Assembly: GCF_001565895.1 (NCBI RefSeq)
Contig: NZ_LSNE01000005.1
Span: forward strand, 198,479-232,166
Length of the DNA stretch: 33,688 nt
Direction of reading: 5' to 3'
Origin: Paraglaciecola hydrolytica
Lineage (GTDB): Bacteria; Pseudomonadota; Gammaproteobacteria; Enterobacterales; Alteromonadaceae
Part shown: positions 7,446 to 15,687 of the stretch, in pieces
Layout: each line of letters starts with the position of its first letter
How positions within the stretch are numbered: position 1 is the stretch's first letter
The notes under the pieces: model-generated
Told to the model about the DNA's origin: nothing
Databases searched by the model: none
Seen by the model: the letters and a program-made list of their open reading frames with translations, nothing else
Position numbers and translations under genes: made by a program

Positions 7446-9797
7446 TTAAACCGATTCAAGTCGATTGTGGCCTTGGTTTTCATCTTGATGAATAGTCACT
7501 GGCCAACCCGGAAACTGCTTATCACTGTCATTTTTGCTGACATCCACTAAATAGCGGTAGGCATGCAGGGTGTAGCTTAGTTTTTCGGTATCAAAAATAA
7601 TAAAACCAAAACCGCTGCCTTTTTCATGGGCTTGGATATAACGATTAGGTGATTTGCCAACTTCGGGAACACCCACCGCATACACATACATTTTGTTGCC
7701 AAAGCTATCAAGAAATTCACCGGTTTGTGGCAGACCATGAGAAGGTCGGTTTTGGTGGGGTATGCCTACCTGGTCGGGTAGCCACCATCTTGGCCAACCG
7801 GCTGAAATCGCTGGGGTACAAAAAGACCAATTACTGTCTCTTTGTTGTTCGACACCATATTGGGCTAATGAGCCCAGATGAGTATCACCACAAATATGTA
7901 AGGCTTTCGATTTGCGCATGATGCTTACCGCACGATCTCGGGCTGGAGCTGGCCAACCGCTGCTATCAAAATCGTATTTCAAATAGCGTTCTGGCGTAGG
8001 TTGATGAGTTGAAATACCGGCAAACACGGTTTGACTTAACACCGCCTTTAATTTGTGACCGCGCCAGTCCGTCGCCCATTTATCCAGAAACGCTTCTTGT
8101 TTTTCACCCAATAATTGTGAATTGGGTGGATTGATGGCTGGATTAATTGACGTCGGAGATTCACCTACACCGGTTTCGCCAACAACCACACCGGCCTGCT
8201 CGGGGCCATTTTTCCATTGTCTGTCTGCTAAAATAGCAAAACCGACATTGCCATATACCATATCGCTGTAATAGGTACCGATCCCATCGACAGAGAGAGT
8301 GGTGTCATAAGGATCAGGGTGATGGCTGGTGCAAGTGCGATGCACAGCATTAACAAAACGCGCGGTTTCGATATAGCCGCCTGTTAAGGAGGCTGTCGGA
8401 TCGCTGTCTGGGTCTTTTTTGAGGACACCACCTTCGCCCCACAAATTACCTTGTAATACGTCATGATCATCGGGTAAACAAATAGTCGGTTGGTTGCGCA
8501 TCACCTCTCTAAATGCCCAGCCAAACTGATAAAATTTTCTTAAATAGTTTTCAATAGCTGACTCAAAAGGCGCTCTGACGATGCCAAAGCCACCATGACT
8601 TTCGTAAATTTGATCACCGGAAAAAAATACGATATCAGGTTGCAAGGCCCGCACATTTTGTTCAACCGGCGTATAAGGAAAACTGTAGTCATTCTGGCAA
8701 GTTAAGGCCGCCATTTTTAACTGTTTGCTTTGCGGGTTAGCTTTTATGAGTCCTTCCCATACATCGGGCGTTTCACTGCCATCTTGGTGTTTTTCTTGAT
8801 AAACAACACGAAATTGACTGTCTGATTGCGCGTTCCAGTTTGCTATTCTAAATGTGGCAACCCAAGCATCGGGATCTAATTGGCTTTGCCCATGGCTACG
8901 CCATTTACCATCCTGTTTAATTTGCAACTGCACAAATTGATTATCGTCATGGCCCATTGGCCCAGTAAAAGCACTGAGTTTTAATACAAAGCCTTCAGCG
9001 GTGCGGGTATCATTTAATGAATACATGGACCACAGAATGGGGCCAAACTTGTTGGTCGGCGTGACCACAAAGGCATCACCTTGCATTTGCCAATTGGAAA
9101 AACGATAACGGTTACGTGGGCTTAGCTCTTTGGGGTGAGAGCTTACTTTAAAATTACTGACTAAGGCGACATTGCCAAATAGGTGGGCAGCGGGAACAAT
9201 CAATGTCATTTGGCCAATGCGCTCATTTGTGGCGGCAAGGATTGCGGTCAATGACAGTTTCATTGCACCAGCCTGAGGTTTGCCCGTTAAAGACAAATTG
9301 ATCACGTCGTTGCTGCTGTAAACGCCGGAAAGTGGAGTTCTTTTTCCAGCAATTTCTAATTCATTACCGATAATGCCAACATCTAAGCCTTTTTGTACAA
9401 AACAACTACTGCGATAGTCGTTAACCTCATTGTTAACACCTAAGCGAAATCCTGCTCCGCCACTATAACTTAGCCCACCAATCGCCTGTACAGATGTGGA
9501 CATTTGAAAGGATTGATTGGTGTTTTCTAACCTATGGGTTAATGAGTGCACAGTGCGATTGCCATTAATGCTTTTACATTCGGCAGCGCCATCCACTAAA
9601 TGCCAGTCTTCCATTGGATTAGACCAGTATTCGCCGCCCAACCACGTTCTGTTATGGGTGTTTTGCCACTTATCACGCGTGTTAGATGGCAAGTTTTTAT
9701 TTGCACTATTAACATTTGGTTTGATTGTGTTAGTACAAGCTACACCACTCACCGCTAAGCTTGATGCAATAAGTTTTAGGGCTTTACGTCTGTCCAT
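7446..9797 (-). CDS. PhoD-like metallophosphoesterase with N-terminal beta-sandwich, Tat/lipoprotein signal
   Basis: 783 aa, ATG preceded by AGGAT. The N-terminus MDRRKALKLIASS reads as a twin-arginine-type signal, and VSGVACT gives a possible lipobox Cys21. Residues 50-240 look like a concanavalin/laminin-G-like beta-sandwich (WLGGEYWSNPMEDWHLVDGA), a fold often used for sugar binding. Residues about 245-350 are a second beta region. The metallophosphoesterase domain (about 360-660) shows FFSGDQIYES (Asp395), LPDDHDV (Asp444, His445) and ICGDTHLGS (Asp638, His640), the metal-ligand pattern of PhoD-type alkaline phosphatases. It is much longer than classical PhoD (about 550-600 aa) because of the N-terminal domains. 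It heads an operon with the GH42-like gene and carries the GntR operator upstream. Phosphatase activity is the family default; action on a sulfate or other ester of galactan oligosaccharides is a hypothesis from context. Confidence 0.8.
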   Translation of the reverse strand: MDRRKALKLIASSLAVSGVACTNTIKPNVNSANKNLPSNTRDKWQNTHNRTWLGGEYWSNPMEDWHLVDGAAECKSINGNRTVHSLTHRLENTNQSFQMSTSVQAIGGLSYSGGAGFRLGVNNEVNDYRSSCFVQKGLDVGIIGNELEIAGKRTPLSGVYSSNDVINLSLTGKPQAGAMKLSLTAILAATNERIGQMTLIVPAAHLFGNVALVSNFKVSSHPKELSPRNRYRFSNWQMQGDAFVVTPTNKFGPILWSMYSLNDTRTAEGFVLKLSAFTGPMGHDDNQFVQLQIKQDGKWRSHGQSQLDPDAWVATFRIANWNAQSDSQFRVVYQEKHQDGSETPDVWEGLIKANPQSKQLKMAALTCQNDYSFPYTPVEQNVRALQPDIVFFSGDQIYESHGGFGIVRAPFESAIENYLRKFYQFGWAFREVMRNQPTICLPDDHDVLQGNLWGEGGVLKKDPDSDPTASLTGGYIETARFVNAVHRTCTSHHPDPYDTTLSVDGIGTYYSDMVYGNVGFAILADRQWKNGPEQAGVVVGETGVGESPTSINPAINPPNSQLLGEKQEAFLDKWATDWRGHKLKAVLSQTVFAGISTHQPTPERYLKYDFDSSGWPAPARDRAVSIMRKSKALHICGDTHLGSLAQYGVEQQRDSNWSFCTPAISAGWPRWWLPDQVGIPHQNRPSHGLPQTGEFLDSFGNKMYVYAVGVPEVGKSPNRYIQAHEKGSGFGFIIFDTEKLSYTLHAYRYLVDVSKNDSDKQFPGWPVTIHQDENQGHNRLESV

Positions 9798-9859
9798 AAG
9801 AGTATCCTGAGGGCAGTAAAATAATGTTAAGAGATTACTTTACAAACAAACTTATGTAA

Positions 9860-9888
9860 ATAGTATGTTGCAAAACATATGATGTTTA
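9860..9888 (-). promoter_or_regulatory. GntR-type operator upstream of the PhoD-like operon, with candidate promoter
   Basis: The perfect inverted repeat AAACAT-CAT-ATGTTT (minus strand, 9887-9873) lies 75 bp before the ATG at 9797. A candidate -10 TACTAT (9865-9860) with a 17-bp spacer places -35 TAAACA (9888-9883) on the operator itself. The element is identical to the sites in front of the large receptor gene and of the GntR gene. The operator is seen; the promoter boxes are inferred. Confidence 0.75.
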
Positions 9889-9916
9889 AATGTGTGGCAT
9901 TATTTCATCATCTGGC

Positions 9917-11593
9917 CTAATCACATGCAAATAGCTTTTCATTATCACGGCTAATTGTTTTAGAGGCACTCGGGAAGCCTGTTGATTTTTCTCGCAATTC
10001 TTGTTCACTCGGTACCATGATTGAGTAAAAACGGGGATCGTCTATGGTGGTGCTGCTGGCCGCATACAGTAATGGACTGATGCTTGGTCCTTGATGAAAG
10101 GTTTCCATATAGGGTATAGCGTCAGCAAGCCATAAGTAGCGCAACTCACAAGGTACAAAGGGCAGGGTACCTTGTTTTACTTGGGCATTAGTTCCATAGA
10201 TTGTTGTTACATCGGTGATGCGAGAATCAGCGGAAAAACTCCCGACAGGTAAATTGTCGGGATTAGTAAATTGCCCACTAGAGGTTTGCCAGTCAACAAA
10301 GGCTCTATCGATACGTACCGCCGCTCCGCAGCTATCTGCCGCGATTTTTTGCACGTCGAAGCGGCCGTTTGTGGCGCCCCAGGGTTGGATCATCACAGCC
10401 GCATTGCCATTTTTACACTTGATGTTATAGCCAAAAATGTCTGCGATCTTAGATATCTCTAAGGGAGCTTGCCCACCAGATGCACTCACTGCATCTGTCT
10501 CAATTCGTAAGGTAGCGCCACCACCAAGTGATTCAATGTTTTTGAAAAACACATTTTCGCCCACTCGAACTTGCACTGCGCCATAGCCACCATGCGCATT
10601 GATGACAGTGATGTCTTTTACTAAACCATTGCTTGCACCGGCCCATATTCCGTCGGTTTTACTTGGTACTAGATTAACCGAAGAGTGGACTGTGCCCTTA
10701 TCGATAACATAAACACCGCTGAGCATAAAATTTTCTACGTGTTTAACACTAAAGGGCACCAGTCTTGGCGGCTCTTCGTCAAGAATATACAAATCGTCAG
10801 AAAGGTCAGACATATCAATGGTGAACTGCTCTGTAGCAGAGCTTGACCGAATGCTGACGTTGCGAATGTAGGGACCTCCATCATAACCAAGGTGAAATAG
10901 CGGGCCATTATAAGTAAAGCGCTTAGGTTTAATGACTACCGCTGGCTCAACAATAATATGTACATTGGAAGCGAGTTTTATTTCACCGAGCACCCACTCA
11001 GGATCTGGCGATGCGGGCAGTGTTATGTTTCCACCTCCTTGAGCGTTGAGTTGATTAATGAGTGTTTGTAAATTGCTAGAATCATCGCCTGGCTCATTAA
11101 CTAAGGTCATTTGACGCTCAACAGGGATAGAAGATGAGGTGTCGTTGAAAAAATCGCTTTCAACTAAAAATTCAGGCAATGAAGCATCGACGCAATCGGG
11201 ATGTTCAATACCCGCTATGGCGCAAAAAGGTAAGGTACAAGTTGGATAATCAGTACCACCGTTTGCACAAACAGGTGCAGTGCAAGTTGGATAATCAGTG
11301 CCACCGTTTGCACATGCAGGTGCAGTGCAAGTTGGATAGTCAGTACCACCATTTGCACAAACAGGTGCAGTACAAGTTGGATAGTCAGTACCACCGTTTG
11401 CACACACAGGTGCAGTGCAAGTTGGGTAATCAGTACCTCCGTTTGCACATACAGGTGCAGTGCAGCTTGGGTAATCAGTACCACCGTTTGTACAAACGGC
11501 AGTTTCTTCTTGGTCTTCTCCCCCTCCACTACAAGCGGTTAAAAATAAAAACAGGGATAAAAGAATAGATCTGAGTAAGGTTTGTTTTATCAT
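9917..11593 (-). CDS. Beta-helix lipoprotein on a Cys-rich repeat stalk; possible GH82-like carrageenase
   Basis: 558 aa. Lipobox FLTACS (Cys21) indicates an anchored lipoprotein. Residues 34-123 are six copies of a 15-residue unit, consensus CANGGTDYPTCTAPV, followed by one degenerate copy, making a stalk with regularly paired cysteines. Residues about 170-500 read as a right-handed parallel beta-helix (NLQTLINQLNAQGGGNITLP, then successive short strands such as NGLVKDITVINAHGGYGAVQ). In the middle, TLRIETDAV supplies an E-x-D pair (Glu365, Asp367) with Gln341 24 residues before the Glu. From memory, iota-carrageenases of GH82 use a Glu-x-Asp pair with a Gln about 23 residues upstream, so a GH82-like enzyme is possible. 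Polysaccharide lyase or GH28-like folds are alternatives. It has its own upstream gap after a stem-loop and precedes the PhoD-like operon. Confidence 0.72.
   Translation of the reverse strand: MIKQTLLRSILLSLFLFLTACSGGGEDQEETAVCTNGGTDYPSCTAPVCANGGTDYPTCTAPVCANGGTDYPTCTAPVCANGGTDYPTCTAPACANGGTDYPTCTAPVCANGGTDYPTCTLPFCAIAGIEHPDCVDASLPEFLVESDFFNDTSSSIPVERQMTLVNEPGDDSSNLQTLINQLNAQGGGNITLPASPDPEWVLGEIKLASNVHIIVEPAVVIKPKRFTYNGPLFHLGYDGGPYIRNVSIRSSSATEQFTIDMSDLSDDLYILDEEPPRLVPFSVKHVENFMLSGVYVIDKGTVHSSVNLVPSKTDGIWAGASNGLVKDITVINAHGGYGAVQVRVGENVFFKNIESLGGGATLRIETDAVSASGGQAPLEISKIADIFGYNIKCKNGNAAVMIQPWGATNGRFDVQKIAADSCGAAVRIDRAFVDWQTSSGQFTNPDNLPVGSFSADSRITDVTTIYGTNAQVKQGTLPFVPCELRYLWLADAIPYMETFHQGPSISPLLYAASSTTIDDPRFYSIMVPSEQELREKSTGFPSASKTISRDNEKLFACD
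11235..11504. repeat. Six 45-bp tandem repeats encoding the Cys-rich stalk
   Basis: Six in-frame 45-bp units begin at 11235, 11280, 11325, 11370, 11415 and 11460. They differ at only a few positions each, the last being the most diverged. Each encodes one 15-residue C-x9-C stalk unit. The high DNA identity points to recent slippage or recombination, so copy number may vary between strains. Confidence 0.93.
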
Positions 11594-11680
11594 TTAAATT
11601 ATGCCTTTCATCATCTAGGCGATGATTTTAGTTTGTGTAAATTAACCAACGAGTTGGAAGGTAAATTTGTTGCAAGGTAA

Positions 11681-11705
11681 AAGAACGTAAAAAATCTACG
11701 TTCTT
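11681..11705 (-). terminator. Stem-loop after the DUF6445 gene
   Basis: 9-bp perfect arms AAGAACGTA/TACGTTCTT with a 7-nt loop, 47 nt downstream of the stop at 11752. On the minus strand the arm ends in TTCTTTTACC, a modest T-tract. It probably ends or attenuates the receptor operon before the beta-helix gene; the AT-rich stem makes this a weak terminator call. Confidence 0.5.
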
Positions 11706-11751
11706 AAATCGCAAACTTTTTTGTTAGTTGCTCAATATTGGTTATCGATAC

Positions 11752-12468
11752 TTATGCTTGTTTAAATTCGATAAAAAAATTGGCTGATAATCTGCCGGTT
11801 TTAGGGTCGTTATTGACATCATGTTTGGGATTATCAATGTAGGCAGAATGTAAAATAGTTGCGGGGTAAATTAATAAGCGGTTGGGTTTATAATCCACCT
11901 TATGGATCAGTTCAAAATGCTCATTACTCTCGGTAAAGTATTGCTGTTTTGGCTGGCCTGCATGATCAATAAAAGCTTGCGCCGATTGTAAATAGTGCTG
12001 CCGACGACCCTGAGTAATATTTTCATAACCTGTTGGTTTATGTCGATAAAACCCCGTTCCGCCAAAATCACCGTCGTTAAGATAGTGGATCATGGCAAAA
12101 TTGAATGTATCGTTATTGTCAAAATGCGGAATACACTGCAACAAGTCCATGTTTTGTGGTTGCTGGGTTATAAGTGAATAACTGCCATTTTTAGGAAACA
12201 AGCTTAGTGCTTTAGGTACTTGAAAAAAGTGATAGAACACGTCCAAGGAATAACGTAGTACTGCCATACCGTAGGCTTCTCCCACAGGAGCACGAACCCC
12301 AGGGTAATAAGCGCCAATCTTATTTTTATCGCTTGAATAGGCAATTGAGCATGCTTCTTTTTGCGCATCGCTATAATCCAACATGACATCATCCACCACA
12401 AACAATGGGGTTTGTTCGTGGCCTAAACGATAGGCTTTTTGTTGTAGTTTAGGATTGATTTCAAACAT
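11752..12468 (-). CDS. DUF6445 family protein, 2-oxoglutarate/Fe(II) oxygenase-like
   Basis: 238 aa, no signal peptide, so probably cytoplasmic. The sequence matches what I know of DUF6445 proteins, which look like prolyl-hydroxylase-type double-stranded beta-helix enzymes. It has the facial-triad candidates IPHFDN (His115, Asp117) and ILHSAY (His207), plus TGRLSANFF (Arg226) as the likely 2-oxoglutarate ligand. GDFGGTGFYRHK between them is a typical core strand region. It is 20 bp downstream of the secreted two-repeat protein and ends the receptor operon. Relatives are often linked with TonB-dependent receptors and flavin halogenases; here the partner is a carbohydrate locus. The reaction is unknown. 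Confidence 0.7.
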   Translation of the reverse strand: MFEINPKLQQKAYRLGHEQTPLFVVDDVMLDYSDAQKEACSIAYSSDKNKIGAYYPGVRAPVGEAYGMAVLRYSLDVFYHFFQVPKALSLFPKNGSYSLITQQPQNMDLLQCIPHFDNNDTFNFAMIHYLNDGDFGGTGFYRHKPTGYENITQGRRQHYLQSAQAFIDHAGQPKQQYFTESNEHFELIHKVDYKPNRLLIYPATILHSAYIDNPKHDVNNDPKTGRLSANFFIEFKQA

Positions 12469-12488
12469 AAAATTTTAACGCCACCATA

Positions 12489-13220
12489 CTATTGAGCTGC
12501 TTTTAAAATGAAATATTTACCATATTTTTCAACGATGGGAGTTGTTTTACCTGTTTCAGATAAATAGATAACCCAGCTATAGTTTCCTGGCGGAAAATCA
12601 TCGGTCATATTGGTTAAAGGCAAGCTCATATCTCCCGGTGTGGTAACCGGAAATTTCAACGCACCTAACTCTTGCTGATTGTCACTATTCAAAAGTTTAA
12701 GGTGTAAATCCCGCGCGGCAGTGATGTCAAAAATCACTCTTAAATTAACATCCTCTTTGCCAATAACCTGCTTGGGAAAATCAACCATCTTCACTTTATC
12801 TCTAGCGCTAAAATTTGCGCTCTCCACCAGTTTTGCTTGATTAAGTACACGTAATTCTTGATGAATGGTTTCACCCAACCTGTCATTCCAATCTTTACCT
12901 TTGGGGGTTAAATAGGCGTCTATGCGGTACTGACCGGGCTTTAAATTGTCTACCGGTATTTCAAAATGATATTTGCCAGATTTATTCACGCGCTTCATCG
13001 CACGTTTTACGGTTTGCCAACCATCCATATTTTGCACTGCAACGTGAAGGTCTCGCGTTTTAGACAGTTCGACTTCAATTTGGACCAATGGCACCTCTTC
13101 AAAACCGATACTCTTTTGCACACTAAACTCAACAATACTGTCGTTGTTTGCTTTAGCGTTTATGGCAGTAAACAACAACATTAAGCACACAAATTGAACA
13201 GCTAAAGAGCGGTATTTCAT
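12489..13220 (-). CDS. Secreted protein of two tandem Ig-like beta repeats, coupled to GH16
   Basis: 243 aa with a signal peptide ending INAKA. Two halves align by eye: repeat 1 (about 30-130) has IEVELSKTRDLHVAVQNMDG and LKPGQYRIDAYLTP; repeat 2 (about 140-243) has RVIFDITAARDLHLKLLNSD and FPPGNYSWVIYLSE. Each looks like an immunoglobulin or bacterial carbohydrate-associated beta domain. No catalytic motif is visible. Its ATG overlaps the stop codon of the GH16 gene (TAATG), and AGGAGG lies inside the last GH16 codons, so translation is coupled to that enzyme. A periplasmic or surface accessory role, such as glycan binding or scaffolding, is inferred from this coupling only. I do not recognise a named family. 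Confidence 0.72.
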   Translation of the reverse strand: MKYRSLAVQFVCLMLLFTAINAKANNDSIVEFSVQKSIGFEEVPLVQIEVELSKTRDLHVAVQNMDGWQTVKRAMKRVNKSGKYHFEIPVDNLKPGQYRIDAYLTPKGKDWNDRLGETIHQELRVLNQAKLVESANFSARDKVKMVDFPKQVIGKEDVNLRVIFDITAARDLHLKLLNSDNQQELGALKFPVTTPGDMSLPLTNMTDDFPPGNYSWVIYLSETGKTTPIVEKYGKYFILKAAQ

Positions 13221-14626
13221 TATTCCTCCTGCGGTATTTTACTAATAGCGATATCATCAATAAACAGGGTACTTGTACCTGCTGGTGCATCGGCCTGTTT
13301 GATGATAATTCGCATACGATCATTAAGTTTTGACGCTTGTGTTCTGACAAAGGGCAGGCTTACTTCTACCCATTGAGAAGGTGTGATGTTGCTTACATTA
13401 ATGGGTGATAAGACTAACCAGGGGTTTTCTAATATGATGTTTATTTTCTGGACTTGAGATTGTGGCTCTTTCCATAGTTTAAAGGTGAGTTGATAGTTGC
13501 CTTCATCTAAACGAATCGAACCTTCTGGCGAAAACGCCACGACCTCATTTTGGGCAAGTTCAGCGTTTTGCACAAAACGTAAACTTTTGCGGCCACTGGC
13601 AAATTTGTTTTCGTTAAAATCCGTGATGGCAAAGTGCTTGGCAGAGGCATTATCAAACCACCATTGCTTGGCATACAGATCCCGAGCTTCAGGCATTTGT
13701 CGCATTTCACTGATATATGGCCCTTCAAAGCCATAAAACGCAGGGGCGAGTAAGTTGCTGTCCGGCTTTTGCCATATGCGCACATAATCAATCTCAAAAT
13801 CCACTGGTAATTCTTCTTTACTGGGAATGCCATGCCAAGGAAATACTTCTGAATCGAACCATAATTCCAGTGGGTTGTTGAGTAACCAGCTATCGCCCAT
13901 TTCCGCTTGATTAACGGTATGTACTAATTCACCGTCTAAATACATTTTCAAACCATCTTTAAGCCATTCCACACCATAAACATGGAAAGCATCTGCGGTT
14001 CGGCCTGCCATTTTATGGGGATGTCGCCACACTTTATTTTGCTCTGCATGCCCTGGGCGCCAATCGTGAATAGAGGTGACAAAGGTACTTTCTGGATTGC
14101 GGCTGCCAGTTTTAACTCGGCCAATTAACTCAAATACATCTAATTCTTGTTGATAACCCGTGCCCCAAAATGCACCTGTCATGGCCGCATCCGGAATTTT
14201 GACCCGCACTTCCATATAGCCATATAAAAAGGTTTTTTTACTGATAATGGCGGCTGTGGTGATATTTTCGTAACTTGTTATTTCTTGTTTAGCAGGTGGT
14301 GTGCCGACAAATGCATAATCGGGTTGCCATTGTGTTGTCAGTTTCAACAGGCCGTCACTTAAGTTGACGTTATGCGGGGCAAACTGTGATGGTGCTCGAC
14401 CTTTCCACAGATAAAACTTTGCCTCTTTACCTTGCACAAACCATTTGAGCTCGTCCAGAGCAGTACCATTGAATTCATCACTGACTTCTGGATTTAACTG
14501 CCAGTTTTGGCTGTTTTTTGGATCTGATAATGGCAATATTTCTTTTGCTAACACTCCGCATGAGAGGCTCATGAGTAATAGAATATTTAGTGGTTTAAAT
14601 AACAAATTCATTTTGCAAACACTCAT
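13220..14626 (-). CDS. GH16 enzyme with C-terminal carbohydrate-binding-like domain, secreted
   Basis: 468 aa. An N-terminal signal peptide (LNILLLMSLSCGVLA) is followed by the GH16 domain (about 29-310): EVSDEFNG, WKGRAPSQF, YGYMEVRVKI, catalytic E-L-D-V-F-E at 161-166, IHDWRPG and DYVRIWQKP. Residues 310-468 form an extra beta-sandwich ending STLFIDDIAISKI, resembling CBM4/CBM22-type binding domains. The start could also be the ATG at 14611; neither has a clear Shine-Dalgarno sequence. It lies 15 bp after the kappa-carrageenase-like gene and overlaps the following gene by TAATG. It belongs to the same GH16 type as the genes at 3819 and 32130. Red-algal galactan is the expected substrate; the subfamily is not resolved by reading. 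Confidence 0.87.
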   Translation of the reverse strand: MSVCKMNLLFKPLNILLLMSLSCGVLAKEILPLSDPKNSQNWQLNPEVSDEFNGTALDELKWFVQGKEAKFYLWKGRAPSQFAPHNVNLSDGLLKLTTQWQPDYAFVGTPPAKQEITSYENITTAAIISKKTFLYGYMEVRVKIPDAAMTGAFWGTGYQQELDVFELIGRVKTGSRNPESTFVTSIHDWRPGHAEQNKVWRHPHKMAGRTADAFHVYGVEWLKDGLKMYLDGELVHTVNQAEMGDSWLLNNPLELWFDSEVFPWHGIPSKEELPVDFEIDYVRIWQKPDSNLLAPAFYGFEGPYISEMRQMPEARDLYAKQWWFDNASAKHFAITDFNENKFASGRKSLRFVQNAELAQNEVVAFSPEGSIRLDEGNYQLTFKLWKEPQSQVQKINIILENPWLVLSPINVSNITPSQWVEVSLPFVRTQASKLNDRMRIIIKQADAPAGTSTLFIDDIAISKIPQEE

Positions 14627-14641
14627 TTAATAGAGAAATAT

Positions 14642-15610
14642 TTATTGGCGCGGTTTGTAAACACGTACCCAATCCACTTGCATAGTGCTTGGAAAGCCCT
14701 CAGCCGTCGCTTTGCTCGGCACGGCACAACGTACAAATTCAGGAGGACAGTTGTTATAGCTAACATGGGGGAAACGCAAACCTAACGATAAGGTGACATG
14801 CATGGGTAGATGCCAATAAACGTTGGGTTTTTCGGCCACTTTTTTGCCATCTAAATACCAAGTGATTTTTTCTGGTGTAACTTGTGCACCGTAAACATGA
14901 AAATCATCTCTGGGATCAAAATCGCCATGTATTTTATTGCGGGTTAATTCAGGATGAGTATTTGGACGCTTCCAGATTTCTTTGCCATTTTCTATGACAC
15001 GAGTGTGCAGATTCATGTCCAGCACTTCTGGTCCTTCAAAGGTGTGATGAGCTTTATCCCATTCCGCTTGTTGAAGTTCAATAATGTCGACTTCAGAATA
15101 GGTAGGTTCACCTTCCTTAGTACCACGCAAACCTAATGCTTGTACTTCTTCAGTTAAGCTATATATCCAAAATGCCGGACTTGCAGCTGGGTAGGTGGGG
15201 ATACCCTTTAGTCGTGCTTCGTAATAGCCATAAACCTGATATTGGTGAGATCGCAAGATGCCAGAGGTGTAATACAGTTCAGTCTCCACTTTTTTACCAT
15301 GGCTTTTATAGGCGTGGCGTTCAGCAGTATGAGGTTTGTAGTTAATCTGGATGTTAAGATTGCCATCTTGTTGCCACGTATTGTCAGTCTCCCACGACCA
15401 CGGGCCCCAACTGCCAGGATCATTATCCCATTTCTCGCTATCAATTTGCGTGGTATTAAATTCATCTGACAGCGCCGCTACGTATTCCCAATCATCGGCA
15501 GATGATTGCAGCAAGGTTGGCTTAATTTGCGTGTTAGTTTGCTCGCTTGTGGATTCGCAAGCGCTAAGGCTTAACATACAAAAGGTGCTAAGTATTAAAT
15601 ATCGTTTCAT
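14642..15610 (-). CDS. Kappa-carrageenase-like GH16 lipoprotein
   Basis: 322 aa. Lipobox LSLSACES (Cys18) suggests membrane anchoring, unlike the secreted archetype. The catalytic signature E-V-D-I-I-E lies at 173-178. Many stretches match what I remember of the Pseudoalteromonas carrageenovora kappa-carrageenase: LYYTSG, YGYYEARLKG, SPAFWIYS, FDPRDDFHVYG, KITWYLDG, YWHLPMHVTLSLGLR and AEGFPSTMQVDWVRVY. This places it in the kappa-carrageenase branch of GH16 far more clearly than the other three GH16 genes here. Expected reaction: endo-hydrolysis of beta-1,4 bonds between 4-sulfated galactose and anhydrogalactose. A close specificity such as furcellaran or beta-carrageenan is possible. It is third in the receptor operon, after a stem-loop, with GGA upstream of the ATG. 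Confidence 0.85.
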   Translation of the reverse strand: MKRYLILSTFCMLSLSACESTSEQTNTQIKPTLLQSSADDWEYVAALSDEFNTTQIDSEKWDNDPGSWGPWSWETDNTWQQDGNLNIQINYKPHTAERHAYKSHGKKVETELYYTSGILRSHQYQVYGYYEARLKGIPTYPAASPAFWIYSLTEEVQALGLRGTKEGEPTYSEVDIIELQQAEWDKAHHTFEGPEVLDMNLHTRVIENGKEIWKRPNTHPELTRNKIHGDFDPRDDFHVYGAQVTPEKITWYLDGKKVAEKPNVYWHLPMHVTLSLGLRFPHVSYNNCPPEFVRCAVPSKATAEGFPSTMQVDWVRVYKPRQ

Positions 15611-15624
15611 GGTTTTTCCAATGC

Positions 15625-15649
15625 ATAGTCACCCAGCAAGGGTGACTAT
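15625..15649 (-). other. Intercistronic stem-loop between the surface lipoprotein and GH16 genes
   Basis: 10-bp perfect arms ATAGTCACCC/GGGTGACTAT with a 5-nt loop in the 77-bp gap, ending 14 bp before the GH16 ATG. No T-run follows, so it is more likely an RNA-processing or stability element than a terminator. Confidence 0.65.
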
Positions 15650-15687
15650 TTCTAATTATTGATTAACTGGATGTTTGATTATCTAGC

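Noticed and set aside
11235-11504. Possible CRISPR array
   Set aside because: The 45-bp units are contiguous with no unique spacers and lie in frame within a coding gene.
11179-11568. Long open frames on both strands over the 45-bp repeats (129 codons plus strand, 104 codons minus strand in another frame)
   Set aside because: They arise because a tandem repeat whose length is a multiple of three keeps all frames open. Their products are low-complexity shadows of the real stalk frame, without start signals.
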